From the NCBI GenBank assembly GCA_021234155.1, contig JAJEKV010000002.1, positions 33,497,123-33,561,122 on the forward strand: a DNA stretch of 64,000 nucleotides, given 5' to 3'. This stretch comes from Isoetes taiwanensis. Its lineage: Eukaryota > Streptophyta > Lycopodiopsida > Isoetales > Isoetaceae. The notes beneath the pieces are model-generated. The model saw only the letters and a list, made by a program, of their open reading frames with translations. It was not told where the DNA came from and ran no database searches. Of the stretch, positions 33,812 through 43,723 are shown piece by piece (the stretch's first letter is position 1; each line of letters starts with the position of its first letter). Made by a program: the position numbers and the translations under genes.

Positions 33812-35100
33812 ACTTTAACAGTCGCCTAAGCTTTTAACAGTCCCCTAAGAAATGGCGAGGCTCCTAGATAGGGTCTAAGAGGGCACGTAAACGTTATTCT
33901 TGGAAATCTTAGATGGATAGAATACAATACTGTACTAGGGTAACTTTTTTGGACAGAATTCCCCCTTTATTCGATTAAACCACGACTGGAGGTAGTCGGA
34001 AGAGGTTTACTGGATAAGGGGGGAATTTCGGACAAAAAATGTTACTTTAACAATATTAACAGTTGGGAAATTTTTTTTAGTTCACTTTTCCTGTTTCATT
34101 TTTACTTTTGCGCGAACATTCTCGGCAACTATGGTGCGTCGCAGACGTCGTGAGCAGCTTGATTTTCGTCGTCCAAAGGCAAGATCTTCTCCATGAACAG
34201 GTCATAGAGGGTAATGGTAATCGATTGATGCAAGATGCTATAATGGAAAGCAAGAAGCCTGATCCTGACAACTTTTCCAAACAAGAAGTTCTGCATTTTT
34301 CTAGAACATGAAACTTTCATGTTTTTTTGCTTCTAATACTAAGTTTTCACTGTTTTTTTGTAGTTTTGCTATCTGGAGTGGATGATGGGGTTAAAAAAAA
34401 TGTTGTGGAAGATCTTTATAGAGTTCTTGCTGAATCTACTGATTCTTTACTGGAAAATTCTCTTGATGCAAAAACATCTTATGCATGTATGTTTTTCTAA
34501 TTCTACTATTTTGCATCTTGTGCATTTAGATTCTTACAATTCTAATATCCTTAAGATAGCACAAATGGCATATAGGTTCTTTATATAGGCCTTATTGTCG
34601 CAGGCCTTGAAGCATGTTGTTGTTGCTGGAAGAACCTTGAATTGGAAGTATTTTGTTGCTGGAATATCTTGAACTGGAATATTAAATCTGTGTTAGCAAA
34701 ATGACTAGTAAAACTTGAAGTTTCAGCCTGTTTTTAATTCAACTTTCATCAAATTTGCAACATGTCATTATGTGGTGAATTTTACCTGCTAAACTTGTAA
34801 ACCAGAATTTAAGTACTCAAATGTAATTTCAAGGAATTAACATAGGACACGTGGCAACTGGAGATTACACGACAAAAAAAAAAAAAAATTGACCCAACTA
34901 TTATATTGTTTTGCCGGAATAAATTCTTGTATGAACAATGTTTGCACAATAAAAAACCGTATGTTTATAATTTATAATTGTTGAAGGTTTTGTGATGTAT
35001 TCGTATGAAAATACGTAGGATGCTGATGCTGGCATCTAGGTTTTGGTAAAAAACTATATAAGAATTTTTTAGTGTTTATAGCCGGATAGTGCACCCCAGC
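33812..35100 (+). other. Spacer with exon-like pieces, unidentified
   Basis: Around 34131-34195 a Met is followed by a very basic stretch (VRRRRREQLDFRRPK). About 34165-34311 encodes a charged segment (GNGNRLMQDAIMESKKPDP), and 34372-34490 a Leu/Asp-rich segment after a TTTTTTGTAG acceptor-like border. They could be exons of one small gene, or the 5' part of the Rep relic that follows. I cannot name them. A 15-A run lies at about 34874-34888. Confidence 0.3.
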
Positions 35101-35263
35101 AGATGGCGACCAGGGATCGTGATTCCAATTTGGGTCTGCCCAGGTGCCTGGGTCGGCATATGGATGCGATGGAGAGATGGTTTTGTTTGTTTCATCTTGA
35201 AGGACGGCGCACAAGTGAGCAGTTTGTTGCTATGGTTTTGTTTTGTTGCTTCTGTTTTCCATC

Positions 35264-36331
35264 ATGTCGATGAAGAGAACATCGAGGAAGGGCAAGGCTC
35301 CCGCCATCCATGTGCCCGTCTCTATTGTGCGTTCCATGTCTGGTGATTCTATCTCTACACAGACTCATAATTCCTCTGCCATGTCCAATTTTGCAATGAA
35401 CTAGGAGGTAATTGATGTCTCTATGACACTAGGACTGCCAGGGCATGATGTCCTGCTTAGTTTCTTTGATGCACTTCCATCATTCTGTGATAGAAGATGT
35501 ATGGATGATGCAGTTGCCCTGGAAAGGGGATCTTCTACAGATCACCTTCATGTCCAAGCTATGCTGAGAGCATGCTATAAGACACCAAAGGCCGTAAATG
35601 AGGCTATTAAGAGGGATTTCAATTGGCCTTCCAAACTAGCTAGTGGTGTGTTAGTATACAAAGTCCTCAAGAATAATAGGCTACACTATTTCGAGGGTAT
35701 GGTGGGGTATTGTATGAAGGACATAGGTAAGGTGCACTACTCTTGTCATCTCTATGACATATCTGAATCCATGATTAAAAAGGGGAAGGATCTCCATCTA
35801 GGGGACACAAAAGGTTTGTGTGTATTGGATAACAGGAACCTGTTAAATAAGGCCGCTCACTTTGTATTTTACCATGGTGGCTGTGGACTCACTCCTAGCT
35901 TGGCATTTATTATTTGCAGGATGCTCATGAGTGGAAAGTACACATTGAGCAGTAGCTGGATTATTCCTTCGAACTGAGCACAGAATACATGCTGTCTGGA
36001 GGGTTCTCTTGAACCCCCATGCATGCTATCTGATGTCACGACTGTCCTGTTTGGTTTGCCTGCAGGGTATGTGGTTGTGGAACGGAATGGTCCTGGGCAC
36101 TGGCGGTATTAGGATGATTTCGTGTCACTTGATGAGCTAGATTGTAACTTTGAGGATCTTTGTGATCCATCCTTCAGCCCTGAACTAGAAATCCCAGACC
36201 ATGGTGTGGCTGCATCCCCAAAAATTCCAGACCATAGTGTGGCTTACCCCATTCATAGTGGGACCACACCATGGCTGTTGGGTGACTCCATTTGTGGTTT
36301 CTTTGCTGTACAATTTCAATTGTGCACTTAA
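35264..36331 (+). pseudogene. HUH/Y1 Rep endonuclease relic (replitron-like)
   Basis: One frame runs from Met at 35264 (MSMKRTSRKGKAP, basic) to 36331 with in-frame stops TAG 35402, TGA 35975 and TAG 36113. It shows the three Rep motifs in order: motif I DVSMTLG (about 35417-35437), motif II HLHVQAML (HUH pair at 35543-35551) and motif III GMVGYCMKDIGK (Tyr codon at 35708-35710, Lys three residues on). A stretch AVWRVLLNPHAC (about 36000-36035) lies in another frame, so a frameshift pair is also likely. Such proteins nick one DNA strand and stay joined to it by Tyr, starting rolling-circle-like transposition. Context and motif spacing recall replitrons; an integrated ssDNA-virus Rep is the main alternative. 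Confidence 0.6.
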
Positions 36332-36543
36332 GACAGTCGTAAAACTAGCAGAATTGCAGGGTTGAGGTATTGGAACGAATTATAAAATATTAATGTGTGC
36401 TAGTATATTCACAGATATCAGTTGAGACCTACAATGGCAAGCCTGTTCCAATGGAACGCTAATATTCTGCAAGGAACATCCCCTGTTTTCGTGGTTGCAT
36501 AGCTTAGGATCTTGTCAATTGCAATCAAAAGTTTAAAGGTATT
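36332..36543. other. Short spacer after the Rep relic
   Basis: No gene or repeat recognised. It may contain the right end of the Rep element, but no terminal motif could be fixed. Confidence 0.3.
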
Positions 36544-37230
36544 AAAAAACGGTAAATAATAGGGATGCTCAATAATTATACAATTTTTATGAGTAAGAAA
36601 ATAAGGGACAGAAGGAACAAAGAAGAGCAAAATTATGTTTTCAAATGTATTGTGCTTCGATGGTGTAACATCATAGAAATTCAATGCAAAGCTGTCATTG
36701 ACGCCTTGATTGCGGCACGTTTTAAACCGGAAAAAAAACGGTAAATAATAGAGGGGTAAAAGCATGTTAGGGTGTCCCTTAAAAAGTATTATTTAGTGAC
36801 TAAAAAGGTACCTAAAAAGGTAGCCAGGAATGGGTACTGGGTACCTGTATAATATCTCAATATAAGGTATGTTTTAGAACTTTTTATATATATATTGGTC
36901 TCCGATAGCATTATCTTTACCTTAACTTTGAATATTACCATGTCCTTGACTTTTATTTTGGATTTTTGTATTAGTTTTAATGAAAAGAAAAATGAGAAAG
37001 TACCCAGTTCAGAAGTACCTAGTGTATGTACTTTTGCAGGTTCCAAAAGTGGTACACCCTAACATGCTTTTACCCAGAGATGCTCAATAATTATACAATT
37101 TTTATGAGTAAAACAAAGAAGAGCAAAATTATGTTTTCAAATGTATTGTGCTTCAATGGTGTAACACCATAGAAATTCAGTGCAAAGCTGTGAATTATTA
37201 ACCTGTTGATTGCGGCACGTTTTGAACCGG
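36544..37230. repeat. Tandem repeat of about 187 bp, second unit split by an insertion
   Basis: Unit one (36544-36730) runs from AAAAAACGGTAAATAATA through GATGCTCAATAATTATAC to GCGGCACGTTTTAAACCGG. Unit two starts at 36731 with the same ACGGTAAATAATAG, is interrupted at 36754-37075, and resumes at 37076 with AGAGATGCTCAATAATTA to end GCGGCACGTTTTGAACCGG. The pair borders the Helitron relic directly. Confidence 0.85.
36754..37075. mobile_element. Small TIR element (MITE), 322 bp
   Basis: Ends are inverted: GGGTAAAAGCATGTTAGGGT at the left and the reverse complement ACCCTAACATGCTTTTACCC at the right, an exact 20-base match. AGAG flanks both sides (36750-36753, 37076-37079) and may be a 4-bp target duplication; the split repeat shows the empty-site sequence. 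No coding capacity. The superfamily is not clear from the termini. Confidence 0.8.
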
Positions 37231-38649
37231 CTACATTTGCAGCGTCTTGTTCGGCTGGAAGTCCGCTGTCGTGATCGGTGACACGATCGACAGTTGCTTC
37301 CTGTCCTTGATCTGCGAGAGCATCACGTACAGGAGCCCGGGTGTGAACGCCCTCCTGACGACCATGGTTGCGTTGCCTTCTATCGTGGAGCTCTGGCTCT
37401 TGTGCCCCGTCATGGCGTACGCGAGCGCGAGCGGGAACGTCTTCTTAAAGATGGTCCTGGGCCCCTGGTGCCTGTACTCGACCAGCGTTCGCTTGACGTG
37501 CATGTGGTGGAGGGAGTCGTCGATGTGGACCGTGATGCCTGTCGCTTCCCCCGTCAGCTCGTCGGTCTCTACGTACGCGACTGTTCCCGCCGTTCCGTTG
37601 ACCACTTCTCCCGGTATGTCGATGTTGGTGACGATTAGGACCCTGCATCCCACAGCGACGTAAGGTATCTGGTGGAATGCCGGGTCGTCGGTCCAGCTGC
37701 TCATCCCGTCTTCTGCCGTCGCGTTAGTCTGCATTCGTACCTCGTGGACACGTTCGCTGGGGAACATCTTGATCATGGCCATCGCGTTGTAATGCCGGAC
37801 ATCCTGGTGGTAGGTGCACAGCACCGTGGTGTTTCGGTCGATCTTGCAGAGCGCCTCCTCCCTGTCGATGATGTGGGGCCCCAGCGTTTGCGCGAGCTGG
37901 GTCGGCGGCCTCTCTCTTATGGCGTTGAGGAAGGTGACGTACTCCGGGTCGGAGGCGTGCCTGATGGACTGCGTCAGGTGGTACTTCTTCACTCGCACGA
38001 AGTGGGGGCTGTTAGCAAGGGTGCACAGCTTGCTGACGTTGTCGGCATCCCTCTTTTTGTGCTTGCATATGGGAGGGAGCTGGGCGTGGTCGCCGACGAG
38101 GATTATCGCCCGCGTTCGCAGGAACTCGCTTGGCGGCTGCATTGTCACTTCTTCTATTTGCCTGAGTATCATGTTGAGGTTGGCGAACGTGAACATCAAC
38201 ATCTCGTCGATGATGAGGACCTGGAACACCTGGATCTGTTGGTACCGTGTGCCTGATTTTGTTCGGCCATTGCTTTTTAACTGCACAACGAGAGGGCGCC
38301 GCGCGTTAGCGCATCTTTTGGGGCATTTCGGGTTTGGGTGCTTACCTGGGATTGCGAACTGGTAGTGCGCGGTGGTCGCCCCCCTCCACAGCTTTGATGC
38401 AGCCATCCTGGTGGTCGCGGTGGCCAGCACCGCTTTCCCCCTGCTGATGAAGTGCTGATCATGCGTCTCGTCATGAAGGTCTTTCCGGATCCCAGCGTGC
38501 CCGATATGACGTGGAACCCGCGGCGCTTCTCGTGGATCGCCAGAGCGTGTGCTTGCTCTCGGGGCGGGGAGCATGGCATCCACCGCTAGGGTGGGCGGCG
38601 CGTTAAGCTGGCTCGCCGATTGCGCTTCGGCCATCATGGTCGCTCGCAT
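37231..38649 (-). pseudogene. Helitron Pif1-like helicase domain, nearly open
   Basis: Most of the helicase is one minus-strand frame. It has VLIIDEMLMF (motif II, DE box), VGDHAQLPPI (motif III), AMTGHKSQSSTIEG (motif V-like) and FTPGLLYVMLSQ (motif VI, Gln replacing the usual Arg). The Walker A loop GTLGSGKT lies at 38478-38501 in another frame, so two compensating shifts flank it. The helicase would unwind DNA during rolling-circle transposition. The missing final Arg and the shifts argue against activity. Confidence 0.85.
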
Positions 38650-39369
38650 GCGTGCCGGTCTTCCCGGTCGACGCTTGGCGAAGCCGCGGTGCTGCGTGTT
38701 AAGCGGCAGGCGTTAAAGAGTATCGCGTCGGCGAAGCCGTTGCTCCCTCGTTGTCGAAGGTGGTACTCGGCGTATTCTTGGGCGTGGGGCGAGGATGTCG
38801 CCTTCACTTGACGGCATGTGCCGAAGCCGGGCGCCCAGCCGTAGGATCAGCGCTGCGGGTTGTTCGGGAGCCTCCTTCCCGACCGAACGGGATTTTGTCG
38901 AGGGAGGATGATGTAGCGTAACTCTTCTGTGGTGGACGGGTGGTAGCTCTGCGAAGCGCATCGATTGGTTTGTGGGGATGATCTTGTGGCCTAGTGCCGT
39001 GGGGACGCGGGCTCGCCTTTGTGGAGGTGGCTGGCTCGACGAATGCATGAGCCGCCTTTAATCGCTTGTATGTTACGTCCTCCATGTCGGGGGGCCTTGC
39101 TGCGTAGTGGTCTATGGGGTGGAGCGTTGGCATGGCGCCGCTGCGGGAGGAGGCGCCTCGGTCGACGGCTGGGAGGAGTCGACGGCGGGCTTCGTCCGAT
39201 CTCCATATGGTTGGTATTTAGAGGCACGCCAACGCGGCTTCGGTGGGCGAGATCGGCTTGGAGAGCAGCATTGAGGACAGCAGCCTCGCCTTCGTTTCGT
39301 CTACGTCTGGGAGCCCGAGCCTCAGGATGTCTTCTCCGCTTCGGTTGAGGTGGCCGCGGCGGCTCGAGC

Positions 39370-40132
39370 TTCGTCAGCGTGCTTGAGGACATAGTATGTC
39401 CAAATTTCGCGTGATCCTCTGGATGTTCATATGCGCTCCCCGTGCGGGGAGGATTGCCGGGGTGGTAGGGCACGACGCTCGTTGGTGCTCTTCCATTGGC
39501 CCATAGTACATCCACCTCTATTTGCCGCCGCCGAATCGCCTACCGCAGCTTTGGCTGCGGGCGGAACGGAACAATACCGCGACGGTATGGCGCTGCCTTC
39601 CAAATTCGCGGGAGGGCCCGCACGCGTGTGGATCTGCTTGTCTTTGGACCAGTCGCGTAGCTTGTCCTCGCCTTGCTTCCTTGTTGCTTTGGTATGACGG
39701 GCGATCTCGTTTGTGATCCTCTCTACGTCCGCTTCCTTCACCCACAGGATGATGTGTGAGTGCAGCGAGTGCATGTTCTGTATCTCGTATCTGACCACGT
39801 AGTGTTCCACTTGCCCCAGCAGCTTGCCCCCTCCGAGTACGTGCTTCGCGAGGAATGACTCGAGGCGCTTGTGGAACAGGGTGGCACATTCGACCGGGCA
39901 GTCTCTGCACGTGAGGTCTTGGCGTACTTGCCTGACGAGGTCTTCGATGTGGACGACCTCTTGCCACCTTGTGTCACTCATCTCGTCTGCGATGAGGGTG
40001 AGGAAGAACGTCGGGACGCCCCACTTGTTGACCATCGCAAGCAGGTCTTTGAGGTGCTTCCTGTGGTATTCGGGGGTGTTTGGGATGTGCTTGGGGATTT
40101 TGTGTTTGGGGATTTTGTGCTTGGGGATTCCG
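39370..40132 (-). pseudogene. Helitron Rep nuclease domain (HUH, Y2), frameshifted
   Basis: The main frame starts after a stop near 40130, with short IPKHK repeats, then WGVPTFFLTLIADEM (about 40025-39985), DCPVECATLFHKRLESFL and YEIQNMHSLHSHIILWV. The HSH pair in the last is the metal-binding HUH motif (near 39750). Downstream, bases 39381-39402 read WTYYVLK on the minus strand, the paired-tyrosine Y2 motif that cuts and joins DNA, but in a different frame. The 39427-39700 part ends in low-complexity sequence. All catalytic residues can be found, yet not in one frame. Confidence 0.8.
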
Positions 40133-40133
40133 A
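40087..40133. repeat. Short tandem repeat, unit 15 bp
   Basis: TTGTGTTTGGGGATT and close variants follow each other three to four times, with a period near 15 bases. They encode repeats of IPKHK in the Rep frame on the minus strand. Confidence 0.75.
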
Positions 40134-40667
40134 TATTTTACTTGGTCCAGAAATGAGAAGTACGGGTGAGGTCATGGGCATTGTATTTGATTGGCAACGA
40201 GGGAAGCAAAGCAGAAAATAAAGAAGCAAGAAACAAACAGACAAGCAAACTTTATCCACGAAAGAAGCATGCAACGAGATGTCAAGATCCCCGGATAGAT
40301 ATTATTACCAAATGGCGCCAACTGCCGGATTCAAGGTTCCTCAGAAGGCAAACCGGCCGAATCGTCCGCCTACAAGCAATCCTAATCGCAACCTAATCGC
40401 TCAATTAACCTAATCGCTCAATCTTCTGTTTTGTGTGGTTGTGTTTCTGTTCCTTATATAGGGACGAGAAAGGAAAAGGTTGCTAAAAAAACATAAAGGT
40501 TAGCTAATAAAGAAGAAGAAAAAAGGGATATCGGTTTTAAAGGTAAAGGTATGTATGGGCCTTTTCCCCTCTCTATTTTCCTATATATATTCATGCAATA
40601 GCCCTTCTATTTCTTAACCTCGTCAGTTGAAGTCCTCTTTAGCAGTTTGTTTTTAGTGTGCATTGAC
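40134..40667 (+). promoter_or_regulatory. Spacer and possible promoter of the GIY-YIG gene
   Basis: A TATATATAT run at 40582-40590 lies about 80 bases before the proposed start codon at 40668, a normal distance for a plant TATA box and leader. The rest (40200-40560) is A-rich with no gene. Evidence is positional only. Confidence 0.35.
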
Positions 40668-41964
40668 ATGGCCCCTCCGAAGACCAACTCTAGCGCGTCA
40701 GAATCGAAAAAAAGGAAGGCTACCAAACAGGTTTTTGTTTAGTCTGTATTTTTTCCATGGGGTCTCACATGTGGAATTTCTATTTGTTTTTATTCTCTTT
40801 GTGTCAAACATGTTTAGGCTTGGCAGCTTTTACTGGAAGAGATTAAACAATCATCTCCTGCGCCGGCTTCATCGAGCTCAAAAAGGTTTACTTTAGGCAA
40901 TGCTCACATGCGGCATTTGAATTAGACCAAGAAGGAGATGGATGACTTTACTGATCTGGCAAAGAAGAAAAGGGCGAGTCTTACAAAGGAGAGCAGCGAC
41001 GGCCCCGCAGATGGTATGTGCAACAGTGCTTTCTTTTTTCTTCCCTTTTTTGAGTTTTGGTTGTGTTAATGCGACTTTAGTTGTCATTTGCAGGTTTCTT
41101 GAAGTTCTTTTTAAGGTCGCAAAATGTTGAATGCGATTATGATGCTTTGGGGAAGGATGAGGCTACCGAGTTGTTGGGTAGTGTTACCAAAGGCGTTAAC
41201 GGTTACTAATGTGCAATGCTGTACTTTGGTTACAATGTGACTATTTCCGAATTGATGGAGATGCAAAACAGTCAAGCACAGAAGTTGATGTTTAAGATTA
41301 ATGCAAATGTATGGGTATGACCATAAGGCAAAAAATCCGATGACAATAGAGAAAGTTACCTATCAAATTAATCCCGTAATTGCGGTCGAGCTTTTCGGGA
41401 ACAAAGATTTTTTCCCGAGCCCAACAGATGTTGGTAACACTTGATGTAATTGAATTATAGTTTTCTGAACAATAACGTTTGATAATGATAGTTAATGATA
41501 ATGACAATGATAATGATAATGATTGATAATGTTTTCATAGATAATAGTAGGATGTAATTTTTCGTTTACTGTAGCACCAACTTCTTTATTATTTATACAT
41601 GCAAAATTTTGCTTTTGCAGACAATGAGTGCATGATATTGAAACCTATTTATATCTATTGCATTACATGTGTGGGGAGGGAGATGAAATATATAGGGCAA
41701 TCGTCGAATCCTTGGAAACGTATGAAACAACATATGACGAAGCCAAATAAGAAAATGGCTAAAGATGTTGAGAAGTATGGATGCATTTTGAACATGTTCC
41801 AGTTTGAGATATTGGGTCATGCCACCAATCGAGACGAGGCGAACATATTAGAAAAGCAATTTATACGGGAGTATAACACTGTTTTGAATGGCTATAACAA
41901 TTTGCGTGGCAACCCTTCAAGTTCAAAAAAAATTTGGTATTTGAGAAGAAATGGGAAATTTTGA
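40668..41964 (+). pseudogene. Multi-exon gene for a GIY-YIG nuclease, lightly damaged
   Basis: Proposed exons: 40668-40730 (MAPPKTNSS, Lys-rich), about 40827-40885, about 40926-41010 (KKEMDDFTDLAKKKR), 41094-41445 and 41622-41964. The last has the acceptor TTTTGCAG and encodes a GIY-YIG domain: IYIYCITC as the first strand, KYIGQSSNPWKRMKQH with the YIG and catalytic Arg, EANILEKQFIREYN with the catalytic Glu, and a closing NGYNNLRGNP. The upstream exons are basic and unrecognised. A TAA at 41209-41211, a phase conflict before exon three and a shift near 41318 suggest decay, or a wrong exon model. Stand-alone GIY-YIG nucleases occur in homing elements and large DNA viruses. Confidence 0.6.
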
Positions 41965-42529
41965 AATAAAACGACGTCACATGTAGGGTTGGTTGGTGCG
42001 TTGGGATTGCATAAAGTCTTTCTAAAATCTAGTGCAATGGCCTTTGGAGCCTGCTGCATGTTACTGAAATAATAATACATTAACTTCATATATCCATTAA
42101 AGAAACTTTTCAAATCTCCAGTATTTGATGTCTTTATAATTTTTCTAGGACTATAGGGACATTGCAACTAATCCCTTATGTATCCCTTATGTTTAGAGGT
42201 AAAGGCAGGCTTGAGGAATGGGTTGGGTTTGGTTGTAGAGTTGGCAAAGGGAGGGGAACTATAGATAGATGAAGGAAAATAACCATTACTATGTTTTGGC
42301 CCTCTATCTATATGTGTGGCCATACTTCTAGATGTCAACACCTAAAGATTTAAGTGGTATACAGACAATTCTTGTAGGATAAATAGATAAGTTGGCCAAA
42401 ATATTTGGTCTTGTAGCCCAAATTGCTATGCACTTTGCATAAACAAAGCAAATTGAACTATTCACTTTCGTCGTAGTGAATATTAGTTTCTCGCATCACT
42501 CTAGCTTCATAAAGGCAACCCATATAAAG
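41965..42529. other. Spacer after the GIY-YIG gene
   Basis: No gene recognised. It follows the stop codon of the nuclease exon and precedes the first decayed copy. Confidence 0.35.
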
Positions 42530-42853
42530 ATCAACTAGACATGTATCGCATTTGTAGATCACAGTTTCATGACAATGAGGTCTATCTATATCTATTGCAT
42601 TACATGTGATGAGAAGCAAATCATGTACATTGACATTGTTAAGTCCTTGAAAACGTGTGAAGCTGATGCCTAGTTGAAAAATAGCTAGAGATGTTGAGAA
42701 GTTTGGTGGTTCTTGCATGAAGGCATAGCATATGTTTTGCTTGCAGACCAGTCTAATCCTGTTTGAGCCGATATTGTTAAAGTTTATTAACGAATCATAA
42801 CCATCTACGGGATTTAATTTTATTGTTTGTCATGCAACTTATATGAAAGGAGG
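42530..42853 (+). pseudogene. Decayed copy 1 of the GIY-YIG exon
   Basis: Bases about 42587-42700 still translate as IYIYCITCDEKQIMYIDIVK, which aligns with IYIYCITCVGREMKYIGQSS of the gene at 41640-41720; YIG has become YID. Further on, AGATGTTGAGAAGT matches the parent exon. Stops follow within 15 residues. The copy is nearly identical to copy 2. Confidence 0.75.
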
Positions 42854-43395
42854 CCGTTGTAGCATCTGACAACATTGTTTGCCATGCACTATATGCCAAA
42901 GCTAAGTCAAGAGAGAGCTATGTTTATACCAACATTTGGACCTATAGTGCTGCGATTTAGTTTGACCATAGAAGAGCTTGTGTTGTCATTATGACTTTAG
43001 CAAAATGTTCATTTTATAGCGATCATAAGAAGTCTAATTAGACATGAATGTGAAGATATTGCTTGAGATGGTGTGCTTAACAATAAGTACATCCAAAACT
43101 TCTGTTTAAGGAGGCAAGGGTTGTGGAAAGTTATTGTTATTATTGTTTCTTTGGTGGGGTGTCCACCTTAAATCATTTAGAGTTGAATTAATCAAAGCTA
43201 ATTGAGGTGGTTAGGAGTTTAACACTTGGTGTTGGGGGTGGGAGTGTGATTGAGAGGAAAGAGAGACGTTACCCTCATCTAGGCTCTAGATATAGTTCTA
43301 GTGCGGGCACTTGGACATGAAATAATTACAGGAAGAAACAATGCATATACTAGATAATACAAGCATTAGTAACTTACTTTCCTAATGAGACATGT

Positions 43396-43723
43396 ATCAA
43401 CTAGACGGTATCGCATTTGTAGATCACAGTTCCATGACAATGAGGTCTATCTATATCTATTGCATTAGATGTGATGAGAAGCAAATCATGTACATTGACA
43501 TTGTTCAGTCCTTGAAAATGTGTGAAGCTGATGCCTAGTTGAAAAATAGCTAGAGAGGTTGAGAAGTTTGGTGGTTCTTGCATGAAGACATAGCATATGT
43601 TTTGCATGCGGACCAGTCTAATCCTGTTTGAGCCTATATTGTTAAAGTTTCAAATTAACGAATCATAACCATCTATGGGATTTAATTTTATTGTTTGTCA
43701 TGCAATTTATGTGAAAGGAGGCA
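43396..43723 (+). pseudogene. Decayed copy 2 of the GIY-YIG exon
   Basis: Matches copy 1 across its whole length with only scattered changes, starting ATCAACTAGAC and ending ATGAAAGGAGGC. The two therefore arose by a recent local duplication, about 866 bases apart, of an already dead copy. The region between them (42854-43395) holds no gene. Confidence 0.75.

Larger units (their letters stand above)
37231..40132 (-). mobile_element. Helitron relic encoding Rep-helicase, G+C-rich
   Basis: On the minus strand a Rep domain (40132 to about 39370) is followed by linker sequence and a Pif1-type helicase (38649-37231), the layout of autonomous Helitrons. The block is visibly richer in G+C than everything around it and has CpG-rich codons. 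Terminal TC and CTRR-hairpin ends could not be fixed. It starts beside the tandem repeat at 36544-37230 and ends near a four-copy short repeat at 40087-40133. Frameshifts make it inactive. Confidence 0.8.

Noticed and set aside
37247-40221. Plus-strand frames of up to 194 codons in the G+C-rich block
   Set aside because: They mirror the Helitron protein on the minus strand; high G+C makes stops rare in all frames.
40310-40330. TGGCGCC word resembling a retroviral primer site
   Set aside because: No LTRs or gag/pol sequence surround it, and the match stops after seven bases.
41599-41964. GIY-YIG domain as part of a Penelope-like retroelement
   Set aside because: No Penelope reverse transcriptase was found within several kilobases, and the domain lacks the Cys-rich linker usual there.
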